64,000 bases of DNA. Source: a virus. The DNA is taken from the IMG/VR virus record IMGVR_UViG_3300023192_003818, positions 1 through 64,000 of that record; one strand, written 5' to 3'. Position numbers and translations under genes: made by a program. Within the stretch, counting starts at the first letter, position 1, and each line of letters opens with the position of its first letter. This document shows, one piece after another, positions 25,001 through 34,300 of this stretch. Under the pieces are notes generated by a model. The model made no database searches. It was not told the origin of the DNA and was given only the letters and a program-made list of their open reading frames with translations.

Positions 25001-28000
25001 CCGCTTGACCTGCAACTATTGGGTTTGATTCTATTGGAGTCCAACCCCCTGAAAGAGATGAAGTTGTTCTAGAATAAGTTAATCCTAATCTCTTTCCACC
25101 CTCTCCATCTATATCTAAATAAAATTTGAGTTGCAAAGATGTTACCGAATTGGTTTCTAAGAAAGAATCTGCATCAAATTCCCATCTTCCATCTTCATGT
25201 TCTTTATTAAATACTCCGTTACCCCCAGGTTCTCCTCCACCACTTTCATATCCTTCAAAATCAAGATTTAATAAATTCCACCCACTTCCTGAAAAGGGGT
25301 AATAAAAAGATTTATCTGCTCCCATATCTGTAACAGTTCCTATATTTAAATCATCAAAATGAAAATCAAAACTTGCTGAACCTGAAGATAATATCATAGG
25401 ATGTCCTGAAGAAGTAGCCCCTGCATTATCATAAGACCAAATATTACCTTCTAAGTTTGAGTCCCATTCTGATACTGAAAAATAATTTTCTTCTAAATCT
25501 ACAATTTTTGTTCCGGGATTAAATGAAGAGGTTTGTCCCTCTGTAAAGTTAATTGTTTTTGCAGTACTACTTCCTGAATGGTATATCCCTAAAGTATTAA
25601 AGAAAGAACCTGTAGCCCCATTATCTGAAGCACTATAATAAATAGAAGCAGATATTATCCAAGGTATATTAGAAGTTCTTTGGGGATTGTATGTTCCTTT
25701 ATCAAAATTATCATTTGTAAATAAATTGCTTGAAGTAAAATTAACTGAGCCCGTATCCATAAAGTTTTGGTCATCATTAAGAGTACCATTCCAATATTGA
25801 AAATATTGTAATTGGATAGGTGTCGCTCTTTTTAATTCTCCTTGTGATTGATTATCTGTATCTTGTGATGATGAGAAATTACCATCTACATATAAACTCC
25901 AATTTTCTGAACCTTTATTTTCGGTTAAATCTTCAGTAGAATAATCTCCTTGAGATTGGTCTATTGTTAATAATATATTAGAAGAATTCACTTGGAACCC
26001 ATTTATAAAATACTTCTTACTACCCTCTGGGAATGTAAAGGTAATAAAATTTAAATCATATGTTATAAAATCTGAGATTTGATTACCATTAATATCAACA
26101 TTAGATAATTTAATATGAGTAACTTCATATTCATTTAGATCAGCATTAAACAGAGTTAAAAACCATGCATATCCATTTATTGGAGAGTTTTTAGGATTTG
26201 AAAAATCTGAAGAATTAACTGTTCCCCCAATATGAGAACCTATATCAACATTAAAAAATATTGGATTAAAATTTAAAGGAGTATCTATAACTTGTATGTA
26301 AGGATTACAATCAGGGTTTAAATCTTGTTGTGTTGCTATTATACAAGAACCACTAAATACCCCATCATAAAATTCAGCTTGGTCCCAAACTTCTACAGTT
26401 TCTTGACCTAATTTTCCTTTTTTAGTTTCAAACCAACTTTGAGTTATTTCAAACCTATTTGTTAAACCATAAGCAGAAGCAGAGGGTGACGTATATAATC
26501 CATTAAATATTTCAAATGTTCCCCCTGTTCCTCCTTTAAATCTATAAATAGAAGAACCACTATTATATTCATATTGCCCTGTATCTCCTGAACCTGTATT
26601 ATAATTTCGTGATTGGGGTTTAATAGTTCCTAAATATTGTTGATCTTCAGTTGAGATTTGTGCTGGCCTTTGTCTATTTCTTTCTAAAATATGTTGTTTA
26701 ACTACAACCCCTGATGATAAACTCATTCTTGCAGGAATAAAATCTTTAATCATATTAAATAAAGAATTATCAAAAAATTTCATTAATCTTATAAAATCTC
26801 TCACATCATAACTTTTAATATATTTATTAAAATATGAATCTCTTAATATATCTAAATCTGTATAACTTCTATCTGATGATGAAATTTGTCTTGGGTCACC
26901 TATATATTCTCCTATATTAAAATATCCTAATTGGGCATTAATATCATCATTTATTTCATCTTGTGGGGAGAAAACAACCTCTAAATAATTTATATCAGGA
27001 CCATAACTTCCACTATTTACAGAAGTTTGTTCTAAACTTATAAAAGGAGAAAGTTGATTATCCGAAGGTTGATTACTATTTTTTATTTGTATTTTATCTG
27101 TAACTCTATTTTTTATACCTGCTGGTACTTGATCTTGAAATATGTTTTCTACATTAGTAACCCATTTTTCACCAGAGATAAAAAATTCACTACCAACATC
27201 AAATGATGATGTTATTTGTGATGCTGATCCGGTTACTCTAGGATGTATTGATGTTCTACTACCTGTATCTAATTGAGTACCTAAAGCTGCTCTAAAATAT
27301 AATTGGTCGGGGGTACCATTAATACCATTTCCTTCTGTAGAGTATGGATTAACAGTATAATCATAAAAATTATTTTGAGATGGAGATTGTGTCCAATACC
27401 TTAGTTCTTGAAAAGAACCGGAAAAAGGTTGGTAAACCCCCAAACCTGAAGGGGTTACATCTACACCTTTATTTAAATAACCAATTGAAGCATCACCCCA
27501 AAAAGAACCATCAAACCCTGTATTAGATGAAGATTCATTAAAACCAACTTTCCCATCTATTTCATTTGCGACATATAAAGATGCAGTATTAGAATTTACA
27601 TTTATTTGTACTGCCCACCAATCTTCGTTAAAGAAGGGTAAATAAACACTAGCTGAAAGAGAAGGGTCATCATCTGCTGCAGGTATAAATTTAAGTCTTC
27701 CGTAAGTATCATAAGGACTAGCAACTGAGCCTGAATATGAGCCTGATACAAAACCATAACCTGTATATTCTAGTACTACATTACCACCATCATCCGTTGA
27801 GAATAAAGATTGAGAATATCTAATACTAGTGCTAGCTATGTTATTGGTAGGTGAAGGTATACTTGGAGATTTAAATCTAAATTGAACAGATGCAGGGGAA
27901 GAATCACCACTTGGAAATTTAGGATTTGAATCCCAAGATGATGAAATAAAATTATTTGCATCTTCACCAGTGTCAAATGCATAGTTAAATACATCTTGTT

Positions 28001-29759
28001 CTAAATCCCAAGCTTGGGTATTATTTTTATCTTTTCCTCCAAATTCATTTATTCTTAAAACAGTATTAGGAATTCCATATGACGTAATTAATGCCCTTAA
28101 ACCTGCTTTTGTTCCTTTTGTTTTAAGTAAATAAGGAATGTTATGGTATATACGTTTATATAAACGCTTATTAGCATCATCTAACGGTATTATATCATTT
28201 GACGCTGATACGCGTGTATCTATGTATTCAAACCCATTATTCACGGGAATTGTGCTACTTATATTATTAACAGGGAATGTATCAAAAGTTGATGTAAATC
28301 CTAGAAAAGCATTATATAAATCATCAACATTAAATTTATTAGAATATAATTTAATTCCAAATTCTTTAATAGCATCAGAAACTAAATCTTTTGATATCCC
28401 ATATTCTAATCTATTGTCATTATTAAATTTATTAGTAATATCTTTTGTATAAACCCAAATATTATCAAAATGTTGCCCCACCATATCCATAAACAACTCA
28501 TATTGTCTATTTTCAGAATCTTCTTTTAAATATTCTGGAATGGTAAAATATAACCAATCATTATTATTTTCATCATATAAAGAGGCTGTTAAAGTAATAT
28601 TATCTACCCAATTTATAACTTCACTACTTCCTGTTGGGTATAAAACATAAGGAACTTTTGAACTTGATTTAGGCCACGAATAATTTGAACCACTATCATA
28701 ATATAAGAAATATTCATAACCATCAAAATTTTTTATTATATTATCAATTTGTGAAGTTAATATTGTTTTACTAGATATATATGGTAAAGTATTAGTTGTG
28801 TCTCCTGTAATATTATCTAAAGTATTACCTAATTCAATATTTATATCTTCTATTAATTTTACTTTAAAATAAAAATTTTCTAATCTTGTTTTTGCAGAAG
28901 AAAAATTAATAAATTCACTAAAATTTTCATAATTAATATTAATATTTATTTCTTTTTTGTTTAGTAATGATTGGAGTTGGTTAAGAGAACTAGTTAAAGA
29001 AGTATCAACTAAATCTTGGTAACAATATTCTATATCTGAACTCCCTTTTTCTTTTTTAATATTTAAATTAAAATTAGGACCCGAAATATATTCAAAATCT
29101 TGTATTATAATTTCCTCTTCAATAAAAGATACTGAATATAATTGTGGTTCTGATATAATTTCTATTATCCATAATTCAGATTTAATATCAAACTCTGAAG
29201 GTAATGGTTCATATAATTTAATTAATAAAGTATCATTATCATCAACTTTTAAATTATTAGATATTATAGTTTTGTTATTACCAAAATTTAAATAAAAATC
29301 TACAAAATATAAGGACTTATCTCTATATTCTATAAAATCCAAACTTGAAGAAATAAGTGATTCTTTATCCTCAATATTAATATCTAATCTAACTTCAGTT
29401 CTATCTGAACTTATTTCTTTTATAAAAAATTTATTATTAAGATTTGAATTAGCAACATTTCTATAAAAATTATAAAATATATTATATGTTCCTAAATCAA
29501 AATTATAACTTTTTAAGTCTTCTATTGGATTTAATAATATGTCTCCTCCTTTAATATTAAAAGAAGTTAATATTGTTGTTGTGGAGGGAAAGATTAAATT
29601 TTGATTTTCATCATATATATAAAATTCTATATAATCTGTAGATGATATAAAAGAGGTATCTAAATTAAAAGAAGATATTAGTCTTTCATCTGATTCTATA
29701 TAATTTTGGAATTCAAATGTAGTTGGATTTAATTGAGTTATTTTTGTCGTAGGGTTCAT
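22098..29759 (-). CDS. Giant tail structural protein
   Basis: 2553 residues, the largest gene of the window. N-terminal 300 residues are beta-rich with repeated DIEDK-type loops; the middle holds YLLKTKGTKAGLRALITSYG near 535, a motif I associate with large tail proteins of environmental T4-like phages, and RLMKFFDNSLFNMIKDFIPA near 1000. The C-terminal half is Ser/Gly/Asn-rich with many SGS-type turns, suited to a long fibre or baseplate-attached tail rod. No transmembrane or lytic motif seen. It overlaps the upstream gene by ATGA. Its size suggests a host-contact structure spanning many folded modules. Confidence 0.78.
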   Translation of the reverse strand: MNPTTKITQLNPTTFEFQNYIESDERLISSFNLDTSFISSTDYIEFYIYDENQNLIFPSTTTILTSFNIKGGDILLNPIEDLKSYNFDLGTYNIFYNFYRNVANSNLNNKFFIKEISSDRTEVRLDINIEDKESLISSSLDFIEYRDKSLYFVDFYLNFGNNKTIISNNLKVDDNDTLLIKLYEPLPSEFDIKSELWIIEIISEPQLYSVSFIEEEIIIQDFEYISGPNFNLNIKKEKGSSDIEYCYQDLVDTSLTSSLNQLQSLLNKKEINININYENFSEFINFSSAKTRLENFYFKVKLIEDINIELGNTLDNITGDTTNTLPYISSKTILTSQIDNIIKNFDGYEYFLYYDSGSNYSWPKSSSKVPYVLYPTGSSEVINWVDNITLTASLYDENNNDWLYFTIPEYLKEDSENRQYELFMDMVGQHFDNIWVYTKDITNKFNNDNRLEYGISKDLVSDAIKEFGIKLYSNKFNVDDLYNAFLGFTSTFDTFPVNNISSTIPVNNGFEYIDTRVSASNDIIPLDDANKRLYKRIYHNIPYLLKTKGTKAGLRALITSYGIPNTVLRINEFGGKDKNNTQAWDLEQDVFNYAFDTGEDANNFISSSWDSNPKFPSGDSSPASVQFRFKSPSIPSPTNNIASTSIRYSQSLFSTDDGGNVVLEYTGYGFVSGSYSGSVASPYDTYGRLKFIPAADDDPSLSASVYLPFFNEDWWAVQINVNSNTASLYVANEIDGKVGFNESSSNTGFDGSFWGDASIGYLNKGVDVTPSGLGVYQPFSGSFQELRYWTQSPSQNNFYDYTVNPYSTEGNGINGTPDQLYFRAALGTQLDTGSRTSIHPRVTGSASQITSSFDVGSEFFISGEKWVTNVENIFQDQVPAGIKNRVTDKIQIKNSNQPSDNQLSPFISLEQTSVNSGSYGPDINYLEVVFSPQDEINDDINAQLGYFNIGEYIGDPRQISSSDRSYTDLDILRDSYFNKYIKSYDVRDFIRLMKFFDNSLFNMIKDFIPARMSLSSGVVVKQHILERNRQRPAQISTEDQQYLGTIKPQSRNYNTGSGDTGQYEYNSGSSIYRFKGGTGGTFEIFNGLYTSPSASAYGLTNRFEITQSWFETKKGKLGQETVEVWDQAEFYDGVFSGSCIIATQQDLNPDCNPYIQVIDTPLNFNPIFFNVDIGSHIGGTVNSSDFSNPKNSPINGYAWFLTLFNADLNEYEVTHIKLSNVDINGNQISDFITYDLNFITFTFPEGSKKYFINGFQVNSSNILLTIDQSQGDYSTEDLTENKGSENWSLYVDGNFSSSQDTDNQSQGELKRATPIQLQYFQYWNGTLNDDQNFMDTGSVNFTSSNLFTNDNFDKGTYNPQRTSNIPWIISASIYYSASDNGATGSFFNTLGIYHSGSSTAKTINFTEGQTSSFNPGTKIVDLEENYFSVSEWDSNLEGNIWSYDNAGATSSGHPMILSSGSASFDFHFDDLNIGTVTDMGADKSFYYPFSGSGWNLLNLDFEGYESGGGEPGGNGVFNKEHEDGRWEFDADSFLETNSVTSLQLKFYLDIDGEGGKRLGLTYSRTTSSLSGGWTPIESNPIVAGQAAFYYILNKAWFVSRLGNDSRPFYFRMEVQTDTDFEYIIDNWQCAYEYNDESGNNSGDSFIQSQGTLLQPALMNLNLTSGNNEGTADIRVILKNTSSAGDYEITSSDTLSSQIISSSGYYNFTDSPISGTTPHSNLTESMYYVQYEFTNITSSIKVGFQKDNDYPKLYITQSIKVGTEETFRLTGSLRVYQGNKNDSNIEEGDIILSEDFIVPDSSSKDRVTISGSFQGNFDYDDAFRMAIHVNKSLNGGLTISEYTMSIHPNDSVLSPLDEPYEYGNFNEPTSSAVILPTFFGSGVLPFNLALDCQPLLNNYVNSRDNTWLMEVDYTTDIYNPINSASIFEGTATPAKVPDSNYSSLSIITSRYIGSKSTSERLNVWTPKDTGTYGKLPTIELRTAFFGYFDSIRDVYPNLNDTVNINLTYLIDEEGNAIPPSLQGTGLTTLIQSFPEGGLASISINSGSKELKELNSLYPTHLVGKLITPILYTQTSSIGYSRDIPLTGSGRISLYDNDDENAFDDYSFSALGSSSLDGLPSKTIYKVLDPTEEIEVKSYATNPYSLGIITFPGGDPGIGDNLGDTQHIFLETSFTTNWLYNSNGAELNVKLSLLSGSNNIPFELEDIFLIVHKKGGKSFNVGSVIGKNNDIVRFIKINSVNKFTHFNKRLSKNSTHAIGLNSSSQIEIVLLNRAIKTFLKQKGLYKSGDGGIEDKGDIVALEWGIKANSGNYIFNRNDIIKWEINGEINKSKGKIQSVFYPEGYEGKKLPTKITNFGSKSHLLSGDNTGSAPFWVFTGSAGGGNDILDQRILIMSSSNINEAYGGSHYQGELNYEVGPSEYHPGGEEPEGTRFDTIIYPINFEEGDEIRFGNNENYTYKIKKITPPQQNIESDGKGRLKIELDKEVPTSINKDFFLVRRYIDNANSILLGLTYPYSNPPKESSTSGLLFPEFPVISLQENASEIITNLIGKGVIK

Positions 29760-30175
29760 CCAATAATTTTATCAAGCTCTTCATCAACATTAATATTAAG
29801 TTGATTTAATTGTCCAGTTTTTATTTTTTTACCTGTAGTTAATTCTAAATTTTTGATTTGTTCATTTAATAAATTTTGGCGTAAATTAGATATTTCTAAC
29901 CTTAAAGCTTCTATTTCTATATTATTATCTTCAAATTTATTATATTCACTACTTGTTTTAATTAAAAATTCATGAGAATTGGTTTCACCCAAAGCCGGTA
30001 TATCATAAAAAAGAGTATTATAATCCCCAAAGAATTTATCAACACTAATTTCTTCTTCTATTTCTTCATTTATAGTTTTTACACCTAATTCTTGAAATAA
30101 AGTATCTATTGTATTAGAATATTGAGATTTATTAAAAACCTCTTTATTTAAATCTACTTGTTTTTCTGTATTCAT
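29756..30175 (-). CDS. Coiled-coil protein of the tail operon
   Basis: 139 residues starting MNTEKQVDLNKEVFNKSQYS. The C-terminal half is a heptad-like helix (IEIEALRLEISNLRQNLLNE) ending DEELDKIIG. Overlaps both neighbours by start/stop codons. Likely an assembly or attachment protein for the giant tail protein; no family recognised. Confidence 0.6.
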   Translation of the reverse strand: MNTEKQVDLNKEVFNKSQYSNTIDTLFQELGVKTINEEIEEEISVDKFFGDYNTLFYDIPALGETNSHEFLIKTSSEYNKFEDNNIEIEALRLEISNLRQNLLNEQIKNLELTTGKKIKTGQLNQLNINVDEELDKIIG

Positions 30176-31323
30176 TATCCATTTATGATTTTAAAATAAT
30201 AACTATCATCCAAAATTAAAGTATTATCATTTATTAAGGTTTTAATTAAAATTTTATAATATCTTTCCGGTTGTAACCCATTCATATAAATATCAAAATA
30301 GCTTCCTTCGGAATCAGAACTTATTTTTGTAAAATCATTATCAAAATTTATTAAAAATTCATTAGTATCTAAATCTTTAATGGCATAATAAGAATTTTGT
30401 GGTAATACATAATTTTGTGTATAAATAGAAGAGGTTTGGAAAACTCTTACAGGATATTTAGGTCTTACATTTAATCTAAATCTATTAACACTTTCATTAA
30501 AAAATATGCCAGGATTTTCATTTAATCCTACAAATAGTTGTGGGGTGTCTATTACAGAAAGACTACCTGTTACATATGAAGAATCATCCCATTTTATCTC
30601 TAATACTGGAGGGTAAATTGTATGGGTATCTGTAGAATAATATTGCATTACCGGTTGGGTTGAAGGTGAAGAATTAAATTCTAAAATATCTTCCCACTTT
30701 ATTAAAAACCCTTCATTTATTATATTAGTATTTTCCCCGATATCATTTGAACTAGAATACCAAACATTAACAATATCTGTTACATTAACATTTAAATCCT
30801 TTTCACTTCTTAAACTAAAGGATTGGGTTACTTTAATATTAATATTTAAAATATCTGATGAACCTGTAAACCAATTTCCTCCTCCAATACTCTCAGAATA
30901 ATAAGCATTTACATAGGATGGTAAAGAACCTGTAGGTAACCAAGCATTACCATCTTCAAATGTTCTCCAAGTCCAACTTGCACCATTTGTAGAAGCAGGA
31001 GAATCTAAATATGTTCCTGAACCATTATCCCAAGAACCTGAAATAGGATATATTTCTAATTCAGATTCCATAATAATTCCTTGGGCTTCTGCTATAAAAA
31101 CTCTTAAAGTACTCTCAAAATTTGAACCACTTACTTTATTATTAATAACATCTTCTAATTCATCATTATCAAATTTAATTAAAAATCTTGATGTTTGAGC
31201 AATAGGATTATAATGTACATTTATATTAAGAGTTTCAATTATAGGGTCTATCCCAGTATTCATTGAAGGATAAAATGAATATAAAGTTGTATCTTGTGAT
31301 GGAAAAAGTTTGTAATTCGCCAT
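30175..31323 (-). CDS. Tail/baseplate structural protein, beta-sandwich type
   Basis: 382 residues starting MANYKLFPSQDTTLYSFYPS. TSRFLIKFDNDELEDVI and VNVTDIVNVWYSSSNDIGEN follow the plan of beta-sandwich domains such as the DNRLRE/CBM96-like group in surface proteins. The C-terminal third is a second beta domain (YYKILIKTLINDNTLILDDS). Could bind host glycans or form part of the baseplate periphery. Assignment by composition and position. Confidence 0.65.
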   Translation of the reverse strand: MANYKLFPSQDTTLYSFYPSMNTGIDPIIETLNINVHYNPIAQTSRFLIKFDNDELEDVINNKVSGSNFESTLRVFIAEAQGIIMESELEIYPISGSWDNGSGTYLDSPASTNGASWTWRTFEDGNAWLPTGSLPSYVNAYYSESIGGGNWFTGSSDILNINIKVTQSFSLRSEKDLNVNVTDIVNVWYSSSNDIGENTNIINEGFLIKWEDILEFNSSPSTQPVMQYYSTDTHTIYPPVLEIKWDDSSYVTGSLSVIDTPQLFVGLNENPGIFFNESVNRFRLNVRPKYPVRVFQTSSIYTQNYVLPQNSYYAIKDLDTNEFLINFDNDFTKISSDSEGSYFDIYMNGLQPERYYKILIKTLINDNTLILDDSYYFKIING

Positions 31324-31326
31324 TAT

Positions 31327-31578
31327 TTATTTTATTAAGTAATCATATATTTCATCTAAATTAGGGTCTCCAGGACTTAAACTATCATCATAATCATATA
31401 ATTGATTTGCAATATCTATTGAAATATCTATATCAATAATAGCCATTTCATCTCCTCTCCAAAAATCAAAGTTTGTAAAGTTTTTTAATGTATCTCTAGT
31501 TGACCACTCGTTAGGTGTATTTTTTAAGTTAGTAATTTTATCTAATATTTCTTGTTTAACTTCTTCATCAGACATCAT
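31327..31578 (-). CDS. Small protein downstream of an amber-separated leader
   Basis: 83 residues starting MMSDEEVKQEILDKITNLKN, acidic and mostly helical, ending YDYLIK. A WRGDEMAIIDIDISIDIANQ segment is distinctive but unplaced. Upstream and in the same frame lies a 16-codon leader (31582-31632) closed by TAG; two codons after the ORF resumes (GAT ATG). It may therefore be the body of a leader-tagged protein made either by amber suppression or, more simply, from its own ATG. Confidence 0.6.
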   Translation of the reverse strand: MMSDEEVKQEILDKITNLKNTPNEWSTRDTLKNFTNFDFWRGDEMAIIDIDISIDIANQLYDYDDSLSPGDPNLDEIYDYLIK

Positions 31579-31581
31579 ATC

Positions 31582-31632
31582 CTATTCATTTTCATTTATA
31601 AATTTTTTAAATGCTTCTATATAATCTTTCAT
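31582..31632 (-). CDS. 16-residue leader peptide ended by an in-frame amber
   Basis: MKDYIEAFKKFINENE followed by TAG. It matches the DY-type leader of 2170-2481, 12685-13098 and 50651-51037, including INE|N. It starts 6 bases after the stop of the gp6-like gene, in the usual A/T-rich start context, and shares its frame with the gene downstream. Expression is plausible; whether it is processed or packaged is unknown. Confidence 0.5.
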   Translation of the reverse strand: MKDYIEAFKKFINENE

Positions 31633-31637
31633 AATTT

Positions 31638-33482
31638 TTATATTGATACTACTTTACCTTTTATATCTTGGTTTAAAAATTTTATTTCAAAAATACTTGG
31701 GTCCAATGAAGGATAAACTACATCGTTTTGTGTTGCACTTTCAATATCATAAGCATATTTTGAATAATTTAAGGTTGTTCCTGTTTTATTTTTTATTTTT
31801 ACTTGTTTTACTGTTTGTACCCCATTAATATTATCTAATAATACTGTTATATCTCTTATTATAATAGGTTGATTAATTTGCCATTTATCAATAATAAAAT
31901 AGTTTTGAAGAACTAAGATACAACTATTTAATACTTCTTTATTATTAAAATTAGGTAAAGTTATAATTTCAAAATTACATGAAATGTTAATTATAAATCC
32001 ATCTCTTATATTAATAGAATCCCCAACCATTTTATATTGATTGAGGTAGGTTTTTAAATTTTGTTTTAAGGTAGTAGAAGCTGTAGTTAAATTTTTATTT
32101 ATATCATAAGTTAAAACATATAAATCTAAAGTATTTCCTTCATCTTTAATTAAAGGTTTTTGAATATGGGCTTTAGATATAACACCAAATTTTGAAGGCA
32201 TACTTAAACTTCTAATTAAATAATCATCCGCTGTAACATTTCTCAATTGGGTAGAGAATGAAGATAAGGAATTTTGTCTTATTTCTTCAATATTATCCCC
32301 CCCTTTTCCCCCACTTGCTGCTAATTCATTATTAACTGCTAATGAATTAAAAACATATTGAGATGTTGAATCATTTAAATTAGAATTAATAAAAAAAGTA
32401 TTTGAAGTATTTAAACTTGTTAAACTATTAGATGGTACATTTGATTCAACTCCCCCCCCTGTTATATATCTTACTGTTAATGTTATATTTGAAGGAGCAA
32501 TTCCATAAGTGTTTGTAAACAGAAAATTTGTTGGTGAATATGCAGTAGTTAATTTATTTTTTTCAAAGGGTAAACCTAATCCCACGTTATTAGGGTTGGG
32601 AATAATTTCTTCATCATTATTGATAGAATTTCCGGCTCCAAATTGTATTTGTAAAGTATCTTCACTTAAAAATCTTGTAACAAATCTTCTTTGAATTTTT
32701 TTAGTTTTTAAAATATAAGGAGAATCATTACTATTTATATAATTATTTGGGTCATTTATGTTAGTATTTTTTAAACTATCATAAATTAATTCTTGGGCTA
32801 AATAATCTACTTCATACCAAATGTTCCCATCAGAATCTACAATATCTAAAATTTCAGCTATATTAGAAACATTAATTTCAACGGTTGGGAATTCTTGATA
32901 ATTACCAAAAGTAAAATTTATAGTATTTATATTACCTGAATTTGATTTTCTAGTTTTTTTTAGTAAATAATATTGTGGTTGTCCATCTGCAATTTGAGCA
33001 ATACTAACTTCTGTAGGGTCTAAAGAATTAGAAATACTAAAATCTATTGAATCTTCAATTATAAAATTAACACCAGAATTACTTATTGGAGAAATAATGG
33101 TATTTGCTTGTATGAAAAGAGAATAATCAAAATCTGGTATTACTTGGCTCCCCATAACCTTAGAAGGAACTAATTGGAAAAAATCTAAATCTACATTTGA
33201 TAAACCTGTTACTTTAGGTTTATAATGCATCATATAAGCTAATTCATATAAATTATTGGTTTGTTTGGCATGTTGTAAAAATACTTCTTGTATTTGATTA
33301 TCAAAATAAAAAGATAATACATCTCCAACATAAGAAGCCATTTCCATAAACATCATACCTGGAGATGAAGGGCTGAAATCTGTGTAAGTGGTTGGGAAAT
33401 AGGTTTTAGAAAAATTGATTAATTGGCTTCTAAAATCATCAAAGTCCTTGTTTAAATATTTTATTGTTCTATTAATACCCAT
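31638..33482 (-). CDS. 6: Baseplate wedge protein, gp6-like
   Basis: 614 residues. The N-terminus (MGINRTIKYLNKDFDDFRSQ, then FPTTYTDFSPSSPGMMFMEM) and the VGDVLSFYFDNQIQEVFL helix are the signature of T4 gp6-like wedge proteins. The C-terminal region with GFIINISCNFEIITLPNFN and a final beta part fits the baseplate-J core. In T4, gp6 links the wedges around the hub. It directly follows gp25 (stop/start overlap at 33482), the expected order. Length is close to T4 gp6 (660). Confidence 0.88.
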   Translation of the reverse strand: MGINRTIKYLNKDFDDFRSQLINFSKTYFPTTYTDFSPSSPGMMFMEMASYVGDVLSFYFDNQIQEVFLQHAKQTNNLYELAYMMHYKPKVTGLSNVDLDFFQLVPSKVMGSQVIPDFDYSLFIQANTIISPISNSGVNFIIEDSIDFSISNSLDPTEVSIAQIADGQPQYYLLKKTRKSNSGNINTINFTFGNYQEFPTVEINVSNIAEILDIVDSDGNIWYEVDYLAQELIYDSLKNTNINDPNNYINSNDSPYILKTKKIQRRFVTRFLSEDTLQIQFGAGNSINNDEEIIPNPNNVGLGLPFEKNKLTTAYSPTNFLFTNTYGIAPSNITLTVRYITGGGVESNVPSNSLTSLNTSNTFFINSNLNDSTSQYVFNSLAVNNELAASGGKGGDNIEEIRQNSLSSFSTQLRNVTADDYLIRSLSMPSKFGVISKAHIQKPLIKDEGNTLDLYVLTYDINKNLTTASTTLKQNLKTYLNQYKMVGDSINIRDGFIINISCNFEIITLPNFNNKEVLNSCILVLQNYFIIDKWQINQPIIIRDITVLLDNINGVQTVKQVKIKNKTGTTLNYSKYAYDIESATQNDVVYPSLDPSIFEIKFLNQDIKGKVVSI

Positions 33483-33889
33483 TATCTAAAATTTAACTTT
33501 ATTTGGTCATTTATATTAGTGTTTCGTATACTATAATTTATAACTACATTAATTTCATTAAAATCAGGATTAGTTTTTATTTCTATTTTATTTAATAAAA
33601 TTTGGGGAAAATTATTTACAATTTTCATTTGTAAATCTTCTTTTAAAAAATCTAGATTATTATCACTAATTTGGTTAAATATAAATTTTCTTATTCCTGA
33701 TCCAAATGAAGGATTACCAACTCTTTCTCCAGGATTAGTTAGGAAATAATTAATTAAATTATTTCTAAGAGCATCTTTAGTTTGAAAATTTTGAGTAAAT
33801 ACTCCTTTACCATTAAAAGGAATACCTACCCCTATGGCAACACTTGCTCTTAAATCATTAGGATGTATTTGTTTTATTCCAAAAGCCAT
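33482..33889 (-). CDS. 25: Baseplate wedge protein, gp25-like
   Basis: 135 residues. NLINYFLTNPGERVGNPSFG is the conserved core of the gp25/GPW family, followed by IRKFIFNQ and a C-terminal beta segment. In the virion it bridges the sheath-proximal end of the wedge. Length and order (before gp6) match T4. No anomalies. Confidence 0.92.
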   Translation of the reverse strand: MAFGIKQIHPNDLRASVAIGVGIPFNGKGVFTQNFQTKDALRNNLINYFLTNPGERVGNPSFGSGIRKFIFNQISDNNLDFLKEDLQMKIVNNFPQILLNKIEIKTNPDFNEINVVINYSIRNTNINDQIKLNFR

Positions 33890-33891
33890 TA

Positions 33892-34272
33892 TTATACTTT
33901 ACCTAAATTTAAAATTGTATCTAAAGATACTTCTCCAGGAGGTAAAGTACCATTTTCATTATCTATAGGGGTACCCTTTGGTTGAAATTCACCATGGAAT
34001 TGGGAAGTATTAAAATTTGCAGTTTCATTTATAACATTTTTATATGCTTCTCTCATTTCTAATTTATTCATCTCAGGACCATTAGGAGATGGAATTGGGT
34101 TAAAACTAGTAGAGTTTGAGTTTAAACCTTCTTGAAGTGGAACTATTTTAAAATTTTCTCTATTACTTTTAACAGATTCTAATATAATTTCTTTAAGGTC
34201 TTCTTTAAATGCAGTTTTAACTTCTTCTCTAACTACTTTTCTTAAAAGTTCAGTTAATTCTTTTATTTTCAT
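33892..34272 (-). CDS. Structural protein of the baseplate operon, unknown
   Basis: 126 residues. An N-terminal amphipathic helix (MKIKELTELLRKVVREEVKT) is followed by a low-complexity Asn/Pro/Ser segment (FNPIPSPNGPEMNKLEMREA) and GTLPPGEVSLDTILNLGKV. The N-terminal helix resembles the LKELVRKVL segment of the 834-residue protein. An AATATTTATAA motif lies 15 bases upstream, so a transcript carrying gp25 and gp6 probably starts here. Confidence 0.6.
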   Translation of the reverse strand: MKIKELTELLRKVVREEVKTAFKEDLKEIILESVKSNRENFKIVPLQEGLNSNSTSFNPIPSPNGPEMNKLEMREAYKNVINETANFNTSQFHGEFQPKGTPIDNENGTLPPGEVSLDTILNLGKV

Positions 34273-34286
34273 TTTAAATAAGTTTA

Positions 34287-34296
34287 TTATAAATAT
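34287..34296 (-). promoter_or_regulatory. Late-type promoter motif (ATATTTATAA)
   Basis: Minus strand CATATTTATAATAAAC, 15 bases before the ATG at 34272; heads the gp25/gp6 genes. Confidence 0.5.
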
Positions 34297-34300
34297 GTAA

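Noticed and set aside
27238-28452. Plus-strand ORF of 104 codons near 28138-28452
   Set aside because: Lies wholly inside the giant tail gene on the other strand, has no start context and no protein-like composition.
31582-31632. Amber (TAG) recoding to Gln, as in some Bacteroidota phages
   Set aside because: Several well-supported genes end in TAG (9159, 46278, 47639, 42753), and no long gene contains in-frame TAG codons, so the standard code holds.
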